Shown here one piece after another: positions 19,082 through 29,029 of a stretch of 32,800 nucleotides of DNA. The translations under genes and the position numbers were made by a program. Below the pieces are notes generated by a model. It had not been told where the DNA came from and searched no databases. It worked only from the letters and a program-made list of their open reading frames with translations. Within the stretch, counting starts at the first letter, position 1, and every line of letters begins with the position of its first letter. Source of the DNA: Gammaproteobacteria bacterium (GTDB taxonomy: Bacteria; Pseudomonadota; Gammaproteobacteria; Thiohalobacterales; Thiohalobacteraceae); the NCBI GenBank assembly GCA_016218375.1, contig JACREG010000161.1:1-32800 (forward strand), in the 5' to 3' direction.

Positions 19082-19516
19082 TCAGACGGACACGTGCCGT
19101 CGCAGACAGTTCAGATAGTCGGCTTCGTTCGGTGCGGTGGCATCGCGCTGGCTGCGCCAGAGCATTTCCGCCAGGCAATCCATCATCCGATGTTCCAAGG
19201 TGTGCGCATCGGGGTAACGCAGTCGCAGTTGCTGCGCCAGCGCGCGGATGCCGGCGGGCCGGTCGGTGCCGAGCTGTTCGTGGATGGCCAGATGCAGACC
19301 CATGTGCAGAAACGGATTGGTCTCGCCGAATTCCGGCAGATAGTCGCGGCCCACTGCCTGCTCCGGGCGTTCCAGCAGGGCGTGGTATTCCGGATGCAAT
19401 AGGATCACGTCGCGGATATGGCCTTCCAGCGGTTCCAGCGCAAGGCCCGCGCCATGCTTGCGCCACACCTCGCAATAGAATTGGCGGAGCTGATCGCGGT
19501 TCTGGGAAAAGATCAT
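19082..19516 (-). CDS. DUF1841 family protein
   Basis: This 144-aa soluble protein of unknown function is typical in length. Landmarks are SQNRDQLRQFYCEVWRKH at the start, LEGHIRDVILLHPEYH, GETNPFLHMGLHLAIHEQ and a C-terminal DYLNCLRRH. The His-rich NPFLHMGLHLAIHEQ segment could bind a metal, but nothing more can be said. The ATG overlaps the nth stop as ATGA, so translation is coupled. A longer open frame upstream is only the end of nth. In many gammaproteobacteria this family sits next to nth and the rnf genes, as here. It is probably the last gene of the metG-rnf-nth operon. Confidence 0.85.
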   Translation of the reverse strand: MIFSQNRDQLRQFYCEVWRKHGAGLALEPLEGHIRDVILLHPEYHALLERPEQAVGRDYLPEFGETNPFLHMGLHLAIHEQLGTDRPAGIRALAQQLRLRYPDAHTLEHRMMDCLAEMLWRSQRDATAPNEADYLNCLRRHVSV

Positions 19517-20169
19517 CGTGTGCGGTGGCAAGGCGTCAGCGTCGTTTTGGCTTTGTATTCGCACAAATCCGCAATGACGCAGTCGGGGCATTTGGGTTTG
19601 CGCGCCACGCAGGTGTAACGGCCGTGCAATATCAGCCAGTGGTGCGCATCGTGCTTGAATTCGTCGGCGACGACCTTGAGCAGTTTCTTTTCCACCTCCA
19701 GCGGTGTCTTGCCCGGCGCCAGACCGATGCGGTTGGCGACGCGGAAGATGTGCGTGTCGACGGCGATGGTCGGTTCGCCGAAGGCAGTGTTGAGAATCAC
19801 GTTGGCGGTCTTGCGGCCCACGCCGGGCAATGCTTCGAGTGCGGCGCGCTCGCGCGGCACCTTGCCGCCGTGTTGTGCTTCGAGGATCGCGCAGGCGGCC
19901 ATGATGTTCTTGGCTTTGCTGTTGAACAGCCCGATAGTCTTGATGTAATCCTTCAAGCCCGCCTCGCCCAACGCCAGGATGTCGCGCGGTTTCTTGGCGA
20001 CCTTGAACAATTTCGCGGTGGCCTTGTTCACGCCCTTGTCGGTCGCCTGCGCCGACAACACCACCGCGATCAGCAATTGAAACACATTGCCGTAATGCAG
20101 CTCGGTGGTCGGATGCGGATTCTGTGCGCGCAGGCGCTCGAAGATTTTGCGGCGTTTATCGGGGTTCAA
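19513..20169 (-). CDS. nth: Endonuclease III (DNA glycosylase/AP lyase)
   Basis: This 218-aa base-excision repair enzyme removes oxidised pyrimidines and nicks the abasic site. The helix-hairpin-helix LEALPGVGRKTANVIL contains the catalytic Lys (about 120), and AVDTHIFRV holds the catalytic Asp (about 138). The 4Fe-4S loop has the right spacing: C-x6-C-x2-C-x5-C in CVARKPKCPDCVIADLC. The start is TTG 20169, chosen because MNPDKRRKIFERLRAQNPHPTTEL aligns with the usual N-terminus; it lies 4 bp after the rnfE stop. Linkage of nth to rnf is conserved in gammaproteobacteria. Confidence 0.96.
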   Translation of the reverse strand: MNPDKRRKIFERLRAQNPHPTTELHYGNVFQLLIAVVLSAQATDKGVNKATAKLFKVAKKPRDILALGEAGLKDYIKTIGLFNSKAKNIMAACAILEAQHGGKVPRERAALEALPGVGRKTANVILNTAFGEPTIAVDTHIFRVANRIGLAPGKTPLEVEKKLLKVVADEFKHDAHHWLILHGRYTCVARKPKCPDCVIADLCEYKAKTTLTPCHRTR

Positions 20170-20173
20170 ACGC

Positions 20174-20863
20174 TTAGCTCGCTGCGGCTACCGGTTGTGC
20201 CACCACGACGTGCTGGGCGCGGCGTTGCAAACGCGCATCGACGACATTCTTCAGCGCGATGATGAGTCCTAAGCCGATGAACGCGCCGGGCGGGAGGATG
20301 GCGAGGAGAAAGCCGCGGTAATTATCGACCAGATGAACTGTCCAGCCGCGCGCGGCCTCGCCGAACATCATGTGCGCCTGGGCGAGCAGCGTGCCTTGGC
20401 CGACGACTTCGCGCAGGCCGCCGAGCACCACCAGCACCAGCAGGAATCCGCCGCCCATCATCAGGCCGTCGACCAGCGCGCGTCCCGGACTGTGTTTCGA
20501 GGCGAACGCCTCGGCGCGGCCGATGAGATTGCAGTTGGTGACGATCAGCGGAATGAAAATGCCCAGCACCGCGTAGAGTTCGTGCAGATAGGCGTGCATG
20601 CCCAATTCGATCACGGTGACGATGGCGGCGATCACCAGCACGAACACGGGAATGCGGATCTCGGGGCGCACGATGCCGCGTATCAACGATACGCACACGT
20701 TCGAAGCGGTCAGTGCCAGCATCGTGGCCAGTCCCAAACCGAGTCCGTTGACGAGATTGTTGCTGGTGGCGAGCAGCGGACACAGGCCCAGCAGTTGTAC
20801 CAATCCTGGATTGTTGGACCACAGGCCGTCGCGGGCGATGCTGGCATAGCTGGGTTCGGTCAT
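20174..20863 (-). CDS. rnfE: Rnf electron transport complex subunit E
   Basis: This 229-aa integral membrane protein has about six spans. It begins [24 protein letters not shown] and carries the inverted-topology partner motif of RnfA ([16 protein letters not shown], about 111-126). RnfA and RnfE share the Cys-containing half-sites ([12 protein letters not shown]) now assigned to an intramembrane iron-sulfur centre. Start is ATG 20863, overlapping the rnfG stop as ATGA; the longer open frame upstream is a shadow of rnfG. The Ala/Val-rich C-terminus is slightly extended. Confidence 0.95.
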   Translation of the reverse strand: MTEPSYASIARDGLWSNNPGLVQLLGLCPLLATSNNLVNGLGLGLATMLALTASNVCVSLIRGIVRPEIRIPVFVLVIAAIVTVIELGMHAYLHELYAVLGIFIPLIVTNCNLIGRAEAFASKHSPGRALVDGLMMGGGFLLVLVVLGGLREVVGQGTLLAQAHMMFGEAARGWTVHLVDNYRGFLLAILPPGAFIGLGLIIALKNVVDARLQRRAQHVVVAQPVAAAS

Positions 20864-21507
20864 GGCGAAGCGGCCTCCGCGGTGGGTGGTTGCGCGCCGG
20901 CGAACACGCTTTGCCGGTGGCGCTGAAAGTATATCAAAGCTTTTTTTACCGCTTTCACCACGGCGCGTGGGGTGATGGTCGCGCCGGTGAATTGGTCGAA
21001 TACGCCGCCGTCTTTTTTCACCGCCCAGTGTTTCTCGTCCGGGTCGGCGAGCGAGCGGCCGGCGAATTTCAGAATCCAATCGCTGCGCGCGGCCTCGATG
21101 GCATCGCCGAGCCCGGGCGTTTCGCGATGCGCCGTGACGCGCACGCCGGCCAGCGTGCCGTCGGCGTTGATCGCCACCAGCAGTTTGATGTCGCCGCTGT
21201 AACCGTCGGGTGCGATGGGCGCGAGGATCGCCGCGACCGGTTGGCCGTTCTTGCGCGCGCGGTACACCGTGACCGGTTCCTGCGTGCCGAGCAGAGCGGG
21301 ATCGCGCACGCCCAGCGTGTCGTTGAGCAGGGCGTTGTCGTATCGGTCCGACGGTACCAGCGTATTCAAATCGCGCAACAGCTTGGCGCGCGCATTGGCG
21401 GCGATGACGCCGCGCGTGCTGTCGTAGGTGAATGCGACCAGTCCGGTGCCGAGCACGGCGAACAGCAGCAGGACCAACGCGGTGATGACGATGTGACGGA
21501 CGTTCAT
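20860..21507 (-). CDS. rnfG: Rnf electron transport complex subunit G (FMN-binding)
   Basis: This 215-aa protein has one N-terminal membrane span (about 6-28) and a periplasmic FMN domain. The flavinylation motif TGATIT (about residues 174-179; acceptor Thr) is intact and follows GVFDQF. The conserved [21 protein letters not shown] and HRETPGLGD segments are also present. FMN is attached by the ApbE flavin transferase, which is not encoded in this window. Its ATG overlaps the rnfD stop (ATGA). Confidence 0.95.
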   Translation of the reverse strand: MNVRHIVITALVLLLFAVLGTGLVAFTYDSTRGVIAANARAKLLRDLNTLVPSDRYDNALLNDTLGVRDPALLGTQEPVTVYRARKNGQPVAAILAPIAPDGYSGDIKLLVAINADGTLAGVRVTAHRETPGLGDAIEAARSDWILKFAGRSLADPDEKHWAVKKDGGVFDQFTGATITPRAVVKAVKKALIYFQRHRQSVFAGAQPPTAEAASP

Positions 21508-22553
21508 CGACCGCCGCCTCGTTTACCATCTTGGCCGAACACACGCGGCTTGGTGTAATAGTCGATCGTCGGTGCGGCCATATTCATCAGCAACACGGCG
21601 AAGGCGATGCCGTCCGGATAACCGCCCCAGGTGCGGATCACATAGACGATCAGACCGATGCCGGCGCCGAACAGCAAACGACCGCGGGGCGTGGTGCTGG
21701 CCGTGACCGGATCGGTGGCGATGAAGAACGCGCCGAGCATGGCCGCGCCGCTGAACAGGTGAAACAAGGGCGCGGGATAAGCGTCGGTATCGCTGCCGTG
21801 AAACACCAGTGCGATCGTGAACAGCGCGCCGAGCAGGCCGACCGGAATGCGCCAGTCGATCAGGCGGCGATAGATCAGATACAGACCGCCGAGCAGATAG
21901 CCGAAGTTGACCCATTCCCAGCCGAGGCCGCCGTACTGGCCGAACTTCGGCGCGCGCGTGATTTCGCTCAGCATCTCGCCGATGCCCAGCGCGGTCTTCA
22001 CGCTGTCGAGCGGCGTGGCCAGGGTGAGTGCGTCCAACGCGGTGCCGGCGGGCAGCACGCCGTACAGACTCCATGCCACGCTGTCGAGTAAACCCAGTTG
22101 CGTGTTGCCCAGGCCGGCGGGCGCGCTCCATTGCGTCATTTCGCGCGGGAAGGAAATCAGCAGCACAACATAACCGATCATCGCCGGGTTGAACGGGTTG
22201 TAACCGAGACCGCCGTACAACTGTTTGGCGACGACGATGGCGAACACGGCACCGACCACCGGCAACCACGCCGGCGCCAACGGCGGCAAGGCCAGGGCCA
22301 ACAACACACCGGTGAGCACGGCGCTGGTGTCGGCGAGCGTGGCGGCGACGGGGCGGCCGCGCGCGGCAAGCATGCCCGCCTCGGCGAGTACGCAGGCGAG
22401 CGTGGCGAGAACGAGATTGACGACGATGCCCCAACCGAAAAACCACCACGCGCAGAGCATGCCCGGCACGAGTGCGAGCAACACCTCGCGCATGACGCGC
22501 GAGACGCTGCGGGTGGCGGGCAAGTGGGGCGAGCTGAAGGTTGGGAATTCCAT
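21504..22553 (-). CDS. rnfD: Rnf electron transport complex subunit D (FMN-binding membrane protein)
   Basis: This 349-aa membrane protein has about nine spans. Family landmarks are [18 protein letters not shown] at the N-terminus, [16 protein letters not shown], the flavin-acceptor region [12 protein letters not shown] (about 175-186; Thr before Pro-Leu), [17 protein letters not shown] and [15 protein letters not shown]. It forms the membrane ion-pumping core with RnfA, E and G. Its ATG shares one base with the rnfC stop (TGATG). Confidence 0.95.
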   Translation of the reverse strand: MEFPTFSSPHLPATRSVSRVMREVLLALVPGMLCAWWFFGWGIVVNLVLATLACVLAEAGMLAARGRPVAATLADTSAVLTGVLLALALPPLAPAWLPVVGAVFAIVVAKQLYGGLGYNPFNPAMIGYVVLLISFPREMTQWSAPAGLGNTQLGLLDSVAWSLYGVLPAGTALDALTLATPLDSVKTALGIGEMLSEITRAPKFGQYGGLGWEWVNFGYLLGGLYLIYRRLIDWRIPVGLLGALFTIALVFHGSDTDAYPAPLFHLFSGAAMLGAFFIATDPVTASTTPRGRLLFGAGIGLIVYVIRTWGGYPDGIAFAVLLMNMAAPTIDYYTKPRVFGQDGKRGGGR

Positions 22554-24208
22554 CAGGCATCGTCTCCCGCCGCGGGTGTGGTGGAGGCCGTCGCGCGCCG
22601 CGCATCGATGGCCGCGATTGCCTGCTGTTGTTCGGCACTGAGGTTGTCGGTGTTTTTCGGCGCCACGTCGGCGCTGGCCTTCTTGGCCTTGGCGCGTTCC
22701 AGCGCCGCTTGGATGGCGGCCTTTTTCGGATCGGCGCCGGCCTCGGCCGGTGTTTGCAAGGCCTTTTGTTTTTGTTTCAGGCGCTCGGCGCGTTCGTCTT
22801 TCTCGCGCTCGATTCGCAGCAGCCGGAATTCATGGCGTTGCCGCGCGATGTCGGCCTTCTCGCGTTCGCGTTCCTGCGCCCAGATCTCGGTCTTGGCGAA
22901 GCGGTAATAGTGCACCAACGGGAGATGGCTGGGGCAGACGTGCGCGCAGCAGCCGCACTCGATGCAGTCGAACAGGCTGTAATCCTGAATCTTGTCGAAG
23001 TCGCGCACGTGCGCGTACCAGTACAGTTGTTGCGGCAGCAGATCCGCCGGACACGCGTCCACGCAGGCACCGCAGCGGATGCACGGCGACGGTGTCTGCG
23101 GCAGCGGCAGTTCGTCGTGTGCCGCGACCAGCAGGCAATTGCTGGTCTTGACGATGGGCACAGTGTCGCTGCCCATGGCGAAGCCCATCATCGGTCCGCC
23201 CATCAACAGCCGCTGCGCGCTGGCGGTGTAGCCACCGGCGGCGGCGATGACATCGGCCATCGGCGTACCGATGCGTACCTCGAAGTTGCCGGGCTGGGCC
23301 ACGCCGGCGCCGGTCACGGTGACGATGCGCGAGATCAACGGTTCGCCGTGCATCAGTGCGCGATAGACCGCGGCGGCGGTGCCCGGGTTGTGGCAGACGA
23401 TGCCGACATCGGCGGGCAGGCCCTGCGAGGGGACTTCGCGGCCGGTGATAACTTTGATGAGTTGTTTCTCGCCGCCGGTCGGATAGATCGTCGGAATAAC
23501 TACGACGTCCATGTTCGCTGCGCCGATCTCAGCAAGGGCGGCGCGCATGGCCGCGGCTGCCTCGGGCTTGTTGTCCTCGATGGCGATAATGCATGCGGCG
23601 GCGTGCAACGCATGCATGACGATGCGCGCACCGCCGACGACCTCGTGCGCATGTTCGCGCATCAGCAGATCGTCGCAGGTGATATACGGTTCGCATTCCG
23701 CGCCGTTGATGAGCAGCGTGTGGATGGGGCGGTTGGCGCCGGGATTGAGTTTGATGAAACTCGGAAAGCCCGCGCCGCCCAGCCCGACGATGCCGGCATT
23801 GCGCACGCGGTTGCGCAGTTCGTTCGGATCGAGTTGTACGGGATCGCCGCTCAAGGTGTCCGGCGCCGCTTCGTCCTTGCCGTCGGTTTCGATAATCACG
23901 CAGGGCGCGCGTAGACCGGACGGATGCGGCACGGCGTGGTCGGCGATCTCGATGACCGTGCCGGAACTGGAGGCGTGAATCGGCACGCTCACATAGCCGC
24001 GCGCGCGCGCGATCATCTGGCCTTTGAGCACGCGCTCGCCCGGCTTGACCAAGACCTCGGCCGGTTCGCCGATGTGCTGCGAAAGCGGCAGTATCAAACG
24101 TTTCGGCAAGGGCAGGGCGCGCACCGCGCCGCCGTTCGACTGCGCCTTGTTGGCCGGCAGATGCAGACCGCCGTGGAAGCGGTGCAGATGGCGTTGCTTG
24201 CCGTTCAT
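22553..24208 (-). CDS. rnfC: Rnf electron transport complex subunit C (NADH/FMN, 4Fe-4S)
   Basis: This 551-aa peripheral subunit takes or gives electrons at NAD(H). The N-terminal barrel is [10 protein letters not shown], then the Complex I 51-kDa-like fold has [12 protein letters not shown] and [13 protein letters not shown]. Two 4Fe-4S motifs, [12 protein letters not shown] and [12 protein letters not shown] (about 370-420), follow. The C-terminal ~120 residues are a charged coiled-coil and Ala-rich tail ([16 protein letters not shown] onward) that varies in length in the family. Start ATG 24208 overlaps the rnfB stop as ATGA; the open frame further upstream is a shadow. Confidence 0.95.
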   Translation of the reverse strand: MNGKQRHLHRFHGGLHLPANKAQSNGGAVRALPLPKRLILPLSQHIGEPAEVLVKPGERVLKGQMIARARGYVSVPIHASSSGTVIEIADHAVPHPSGLRAPCVIIETDGKDEAAPDTLSGDPVQLDPNELRNRVRNAGIVGLGGAGFPSFIKLNPGANRPIHTLLINGAECEPYITCDDLLMREHAHEVVGGARIVMHALHAAACIIAIEDNKPEAAAAMRAALAEIGAANMDVVVIPTIYPTGGEKQLIKVITGREVPSQGLPADVGIVCHNPGTAAAVYRALMHGEPLISRIVTVTGAGVAQPGNFEVRIGTPMADVIAAAGGYTASAQRLLMGGPMMGFAMGSDTVPIVKTSNCLLVAAHDELPLPQTPSPCIRCGACVDACPADLLPQQLYWYAHVRDFDKIQDYSLFDCIECGCCAHVCPSHLPLVHYYRFAKTEIWAQEREREKADIARQRHEFRLLRIEREKDERAERLKQKQKALQTPAEAGADPKKAAIQAALERAKAKKASADVAPKNTDNLSAEQQQAIAAIDARRATASTTPAAGDDA

Positions 24209-24768
24209 ATTTGCGTGGCCGGCATGATTTCCAGCCGTTCGTCCGGCGACGGCCACTTCCAGTGGGTGATGTCGTGCGCGACGGGCTGCATATGAATGCA
24301 GTCGACCGGGCAGGGTTCGACGCACAACTCGCAACCCGTGCATTCCTTCTCGATCACCGTGTGCATGTGTTTGGCGGCGCCGAGAATGGCGTCGACCGGG
24401 CAGGCCTGGATGCACAGCGTGCAGCCGATGCACACCTGCTCGTCGATGATCGCGACGGTCTTCTCTTTGTGTTCGCCGTGTTCCGCGTTCAGCGGTTTGA
24501 AATCGCGGCCCAATAAATCGGCGAGCGCGCGGATGCCGGCCTCGCCGCCGGGCGGACATTGATTGATGTCGGCCTCGCCGGCGGCAATGGCCTCGGAGTA
24601 AGGCCGGCAGCCGGCGAAACCGCACGGGCCGCATTGCGTCTGCGGCAGAATGGCGTTGATCTGGTCGGCGATCGGATCGCCCTCGACGCGGAAACGGATG
24701 GCGCTGTAGCCCAGCAGCAATCCGAACAGGCCGGCGAGGATTCCAAGCGCAAGGATGGCTGTCAGCAC
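24205..24768 (-). CDS. rnfB: Rnf electron transport complex subunit B (ferredoxin-like)
   Basis: This 187-aa protein has one N-terminal span, a 4Fe-4S domain with CGPCGFAGC and a distal Cys (about 46-71), and a double ferredoxin domain with [14 protein letters not shown] and [14 protein letters not shown] (about 112-155). It is the cytoplasmic entry or exit point for ferredoxin electrons. The start is GTG 24768, 4 bp after the rnfA stop, with AGGTTAGG just upstream. The protein is short compared with some Rnf B subunits, matching the Rsx-like proteobacterial form. Confidence 0.95.
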   Translation of the reverse strand: MLTAILALGILAGLFGLLLGYSAIRFRVEGDPIADQINAILPQTQCGPCGFAGCRPYSEAIAAGEADINQCPPGGEAGIRALADLLGRDFKPLNAEHGEHKEKTVAIIDEQVCIGCTLCIQACPVDAILGAAKHMHTVIEKECTGCELCVEPCPVDCIHMQPVAHDITHWKWPSPDERLEIMPATQI

Positions 24769-24772
24769 GGAC

Positions 24773-25354
24773 CTAACCTTTAATCAGCCCGGAAAAGCCC
24801 ATGAACGCCAGCGACATCAGCCCGGCCGTGACCAGGGCAATGGCCGGACCGCGGAACGCCACCGGCACATCGGCGACCGCGACGCGTTCGCGGATGGCCG
24901 CGAACAACGCCAACACCAGCGAGAAACCCACCGCTGCGCCGAAGCCGTACACGGCCGATTGCAGGAAGCCGTTCTTCTCCTGCACGTTGAGCAGCGCCAC
25001 GCCGAGCACCGCGCAGTTGGTGGTGATGAGCGGCAGAAAAATACCCAGCACCTGATACAACACCGGGCTGGTCTTGTGCACCACCATTTCGGTGAACTGC
25101 ACCACCACGGCGATGGTGAGAATGAAGGCGATGGTGCGCAGGTATTCGATGCCCAACGGGATGAGGATATAGGTGTCGACCAGATAACTGCACACCGACG
25201 ACAGCGTCAACACGAAGGTCGTCGCCAGACCCATGCCGGTCGCCGTCTCCAGTTTGCGCGACACACCCATGAACGGACACAGCCCCAGAAACTTCACCAG
25301 CACGAAGTTGTTCACCAGGATGGTGCTGACCAGAATCAGTGCCAGTTCTTGCAT
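24773..25354 (-). CDS. rnfA: Rnf electron transport complex subunit A
   Basis: This 193-aa membrane protein has six spans. It carries [20 protein letters not shown] near the N-terminus and [14 protein letters not shown] in the middle; the two Cys lie in the half-sites that pair with RnfE. It starts 1 bp after the metG stop (TGACATG), so the Rnf operon is translationally coupled to metG. Its stop codon is TAG, one of the few normal amber stops in the window. Confidence 0.95.
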   Translation of the reverse strand: MQELALILVSTILVNNFVLVKFLGLCPFMGVSRKLETATGMGLATTFVLTLSSVCSYLVDTYILIPLGIEYLRTIAFILTIAVVVQFTEMVVHKTSPVLYQVLGIFLPLITTNCAVLGVALLNVQEKNGFLQSAVYGFGAAVGFSLVLALFAAIRERVAVADVPVAFRGPAIALVTAGLMSLAFMGFSGLIKG

Positions 25355-25355
25355 G

Positions 25356-27407
25356 TCATTTCACCCGCATGCCCGGTTGCGCGCCGGAATCCGGATTGAG
25401 GATGAACAAGTCCTTTCCACCCGGACCCGCCGCCAACACCATGCCCTCGGACAGACCGAACTTCATCTTGCGCGGGGCGAGGTTGGCGACCATCACCGTC
25501 AACCGGCCTTCCAGGTCTTCCGGTGTATACGCCGACTTGATGCCGGCGAACACGCTGCGGGTTTCGCCGCCGATGTCCAGGGTCAGGTGCAGCAGCTTGT
25601 CGGCGCCGTCGACGTGTTCGGCCTTGACGATGCGCGCGATGCGCAGGTCGATCTTGCCGAAGTCGTCGATTGTGATCAGGGGGCCGATTTCCGGTGCGAC
25701 GGGACTACTCGCCAGCGCGGTCGGCGCAGCGGGTACCGCGGTCGGGGCAAGGCTTTCTTTGGAGGCGTCCTGCATGGCGGTTACCGCGTTGGGATCGACG
25801 CGCATCATCAGCGGTTCGTAGGTGCGGATAGTATGGCCGGTGAGCGGTGCGGTCAGATTGACCCAGGTCATGGGTTCGATGCCGAGGAAGTGCTCGGTCT
25901 GTTCGGCCATGCGCGGCAGCACCGGCTTCAGATAGGTCATCAGTACCCGGAACAGATTCAGCCCCACGCTACAGACCTCTTGCACGGTCTGCTCCTGGCC
26001 GTCCTGCTTGGCCAGCGCCCAGGGTTTCTTCTCGTCGATGTACTGATTGGCTTTGTCGGCCAGCGTCATGATCTCGCGCATCGCCTGACCGAACTCGCGT
26101 TTCTCGTACAGCCCGGCGATCTCCTCGCCGGAGCGCACGAAGGTGTCGTACAGATCGATCTCGGCGCAGGTCTTGGACAAGTGACCGTGGAAACGCTTGC
26201 TGATGAAGCCCGCGCAACGGCTGGCGATGTTGACCACCTTGCCGACCAGATCGGCGTTCACGCGCAACTGGAAGTCGTCGAGGTTGAGATCGAGGTCGTC
26301 GATGCTGGCGCCGAGTTTGGCGGCGAAGTAATAGCGCAGGTATTCCGGATTCAAGTGATCCAGATAGGTGCGCGCCTGGATGAAGGTGCCGCGCGACTTG
26401 GACATCTTCTGGCCGTTGACGGTGAGGAAGCCGTGCGCGTTGATCGCGGTCGGCATGCGGAAGTTGGCGCCGTGCAGCATCGCCGGCCAGAACAGCGCAT
26501 GGAAATAGATGATGTCCTTGCCGATGAAGTGATACAGCTCGGTCTCGGAACCCTTTTGCCAGTACTCGTCGAAGTCGAGGCCGCTGCGGTCGCAGAGATT
26601 CTTGAAGCTCGCCATGTAGCCGATGGGCGCGTCCAGCCACACATAGAAATACTTGCCTTCCGCGCCCGGAATCTCGAAGCCGAAATACGGCGCGTCGCGC
26701 GAGATATCCCATTCCTTCAAGCCGTCGGTGAACCACTCGCCGAGCTTGTTGGCGACTTCCGTTTGCAGATGGCCGGCCGCGGTCCAGTTGCGCAACAACT
26801 GTTCGAACTGGCCGAGCTTGAAGAAATAATGCAGCGACTCTTTCTCGATGGGTTTGGCGCCGGAAATCGCGGACACCGCGTTCTTCAGTTCGGTCGGCGA
26901 GTAAGTCGCACCGCAGACCTCGCAGGAATCGCCGTATTGATCGGCCGCGCCGCAGCGCGGGCACTCGCCCTTGATGAAACGGTCCGGCAGGAACATTTCC
27001 TTCACCGGGTCGTAGGCCTGGGTGATGGTGCGGGTGGCGATATGGCCGGCGTCGCGCAGGCGCGTGTAGATCAGACTGGCGAGTTCGCGGTTCTCGTCCG
27101 AGTGCGTGCTGTGGTAGTTGTCGAAGCCAATCAGGAATTCGGCGAAGTCGGCGCGGTGATCGTCGCCAATGCGGGCGATGAGTGTTTCCGGCGCAATGCC
27201 CTCGCTCTGGGCGCGCAGCATGATGGGCGTGCCGTGGGCGTCGTCGGCGCAGACGTAATGACAGGTGTGGCCGCGCAGTTTCTGGAAGCGCACCCAGATG
27301 TCGGTCTGGATGTACTCGACCAGGTGGCCGAGATGAATCGGGCCGTTGGCATAGGGCAAGGCGCTGGTCACCAGGATCTTTCTATGATTTGGGGGGCGCG
27401 GGGCCAT
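25356..27407 (-). CDS. metG: Methionyl-tRNA synthetase
   Basis: This 683-aa class I aminoacyl-tRNA synthetase charges tRNA-Met. The catalytic domain has [11 protein letters not shown] (HIGH motif, about 17-27), the zinc knuckle [18 protein letters not shown], and KMSKSRG. An anticodon-binding helical domain follows. A Pro/Ala linker then leads to the C-terminal EMAP/Trbp-like OB domain (about 578-683; [30 protein letters not shown]) that dimerises the enzyme. ATG 27407 is preferred over TTG 27440 because the HIGH motif is then at the usual distance and a GGAG site lies upstream. It is divergent from apbC, as in E. coli, and first in the metG-rnf-nth operon. Confidence 0.97.
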   Translation of the reverse strand: MAPRPPNHRKILVTSALPYANGPIHLGHLVEYIQTDIWVRFQKLRGHTCHYVCADDAHGTPIMLRAQSEGIAPETLIARIGDDHRADFAEFLIGFDNYHSTHSDENRELASLIYTRLRDAGHIATRTITQAYDPVKEMFLPDRFIKGECPRCGAADQYGDSCEVCGATYSPTELKNAVSAISGAKPIEKESLHYFFKLGQFEQLLRNWTAAGHLQTEVANKLGEWFTDGLKEWDISRDAPYFGFEIPGAEGKYFYVWLDAPIGYMASFKNLCDRSGLDFDEYWQKGSETELYHFIGKDIIYFHALFWPAMLHGANFRMPTAINAHGFLTVNGQKMSKSRGTFIQARTYLDHLNPEYLRYYFAAKLGASIDDLDLNLDDFQLRVNADLVGKVVNIASRCAGFISKRFHGHLSKTCAEIDLYDTFVRSGEEIAGLYEKREFGQAMREIMTLADKANQYIDEKKPWALAKQDGQEQTVQEVCSVGLNLFRVLMTYLKPVLPRMAEQTEHFLGIEPMTWVNLTAPLTGHTIRTYEPLMMRVDPNAVTAMQDASKESLAPTAVPAAPTALASSPVAPEIGPLITIDDFGKIDLRIARIVKAEHVDGADKLLHLTLDIGGETRSVFAGIKSAYTPEDLEGRLTVMVANLAPRKMKFGLSEGMVLAAGPGGKDLFILNPDSGAQPGMRVK

Positions 27408-27567
27408 GAAGGGACGGTCTCCGGATGTGGGTCTTGCCAAAGGTCAACGATCTGTATCCAGGCCCGGGCCATGTGTGGTTATAAGCCCTGGAAAGGCCTG
27501 AATTATGCCACAACGCCCCACACAAAGTTGGATCGCGCGGCGGCCTATTTCCCCACGCCACCGCGTG

Positions 27568-27596
27568 GAGACACCCGTTAGGGGCTTGTGTACAAT
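27568..27596 (+). promoter_or_regulatory. Predicted sigma-70 promoter for apbC
   Basis: GAGACA (27568-27573) and TACAAT (27591-27596) are 17 bases apart, with 4/6 and 5/6 matches to consensus. They sit about 98 bp before the apbC start, in the divergent metG-apbC spacer. No other clear signal is seen in that spacer (27408-27693). Confidence 0.5.
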
Positions 27597-27693
27597 CCGC
27601 GCTCAGTTCAGATCCCCCAGTTTTAGATCCCGGCCGGTCCACCGACGCTATCGACGTAGGTGCGGCATCGGCTCAGCGCAGAGGAACAGCATC

Positions 27694-28785
27694 ATGGCAG
27701 AAGTATCGCGTTTGCAGGTGGAGACCGCGCTCAAAGAGTACGTGGACCCCTATCTGGAAAAGGACCTGATCAGCGCCGGCAGCATCAAGGACATCGCGGT
27801 CGATGGCGGCAAGGTCAAGGTCAATGTGGTGCTGGGCTTTCCGGCCAAGGGCTATGAGGCCGAGCTGACGGCCAAGCTCAAGGACAAGGTCGGCGCCATC
27901 GCCGGCGTTGCCGACGTTGCGGTGAACATCGCCACCAACATCGTTGCCCACTCGGTGCAGAAGGGCGTCGAACCCATCAAGGGCATCAAGAACATCATCG
28001 CCGTGGCCTCCGGCAAGGGCGGCGTCGGCAAGTCCACCACCGCCGTGAACCTGGCACTGGCGCTGTCCGCCGAGGGCGCCAACGTCGGTATCCTCGACGC
28101 CGATATCTACGGTCCCAGCCAGCCGCGCATGCTCGGCGTGCACGGCAAGCCGGAATCGAAAGACGGCAAGACCCTGGAACCGATGACCAGCTATCACCTC
28201 CAGGCCATGTCCATCGGTTTCCTGGTCGACGAAGAGACGCCGATGATCTGGCGCGGCCCGATGGTCACCCAGGCCTTGCAGCAACTGTTGAAGGACACCA
28301 ACTGGTCCGATCTGGATTATCTGGTCATCGACCTGCCGCCGGGTACCGGCGACACCCAGTTGACCCTGGCCCAGCAGGTGCCGGTCTCGGGCGCGGTGAT
28401 CGTCACCACCCCGCAGGACATCGCCCTGCTCGACGCCCGCAAGGGTCTCAAGATGTTCCAGAAGGTCGAGGTGCCGGTGCTCGGCATCGTCGAGAACATG
28501 AGCATCCACATCTGCTCCAACTGTGGCCATGAAGAACACATCTTCGGCTCCGGCGGCGGGCAGTAGATGTCCGAGCAGTACGACGTCGACTTCCTCGGCG
28601 CGCTGCCGCTGGATATCCGCATCCGCGAGGAAACGGACAGCGGCAAGCCCACCGTGGTCGCCGAGCCGGAAAGCCGCATCGCGCAGATCTACCGCGACAT
28701 CGCCCGCCGCACCGCGGCCAAACTGTCGTTGCAGGCCAAGAACTACGCGGCCAAGTTCCCGAAGATCGTTATTCAGAACAACTGA
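27694..28785 (+). CDS. apbC: ApbC/Mrp iron-sulfur cluster carrier ATPase, interrupted by an in-frame TAG codon
   Basis: This P-loop ATPase binds and hands over 4Fe-4S clusters to apoproteins. An N-terminal MIP18/DUF59 domain (about 1-85) is followed by the ParA-like ATPase with GKGGVGKST (107-115) and DADIYGPSQP, LVIDLPPGTGD, and the cluster-binding CSNC (Cys274, Cys277). Codon 291 (28564-28566) is TAG, just after GSGGGQ. The next codon is ATG and the C-terminal 72 residues (MSEQYDVDFLGALPLDIRIRE to FPKIVIQNN) match the normal end of the family without a gap. The total of 363 positions is normal. Literal translation gives a 290-aa ATPase lacking its last helices, plus perhaps a re-initiated 72-aa piece. 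GAGGAA precedes ATG 27694. It is divergent from metG, as in E. coli. Confidence 0.92.
28564..28566 (+). other. In-frame amber codon in apbC
   Basis: The TAG at codon 291 is followed immediately by ATG. The frame on both sides is the apbC frame and homology is continuous. Whether the tail is made by readthrough, by stop-start re-initiation or not at all cannot be told from the DNA. Confidence 0.92.
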
Positions 28786-28805
28786 CCGGGCGGTACCGCG
28801 AATCT

Positions 28806-28862
28806 GTAGCCTGGGTTGAACGGAGTGAAACCCGGGTTTCGCATCCGCTCAACCCAGGCTAC
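28806..28862. repeat. Long inverted repeat (GTAGCCTGGGTTGA family)
   Basis: Perfect 14-bp outer arms GTAGCCTGGGTTGA (28806-28819) and its complement (28849-28862) enclose CGGA/TCCG and a central perfect palindrome GAAACCCGGGTTTC (28827-28840). It is a 57-bp intergenic element of a kind that is common in proteobacteria. It lies 20 bp after apbC. Confidence 0.8.
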
Positions 28863-28899
28863 GTTCTCTGAGGTACGACTTGCCTACGGGCGGTTCTAC

Positions 28900-28940
28900 G
28901 GGGACAGAGCGCGTTTTCTGCGAAAACACGGTCTGTCCCC
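28900..28940. repeat. GGGGACAG...CTGTCCCC inverted repeat
   Basis: Outer arms GGGGACAG (28900-28907) and CTGTCCCC (28933-28940) surround an inner GTTTTC/GAAAAC hairpin (28913-28918, 28922-28927). The same arms occur in the palindrome at 31754-31777. Confidence 0.75.
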
Positions 28941-28959
28941 GCCGCAGTGGTGATTTGAA

Positions 28960-28990
28960 AGATGCCGGCCTCGCGCCGGCATCTTTTTTT
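28960..28990 (+). terminator. Intrinsic terminator after apbC
   Basis: A 10-bp stem, AGATGCCGGC (28960-28969) with GCCGGCATCT (28975-28984), has a CTCGC loop and is followed by a run of T to 28990. It probably ends the apbC transcript before dcd. Confidence 0.88.
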
Positions 28991-29029
28991 CGGTATCGTG
29001 TGCCGCTCGTTTTTCGGGGTGAACCGTAC

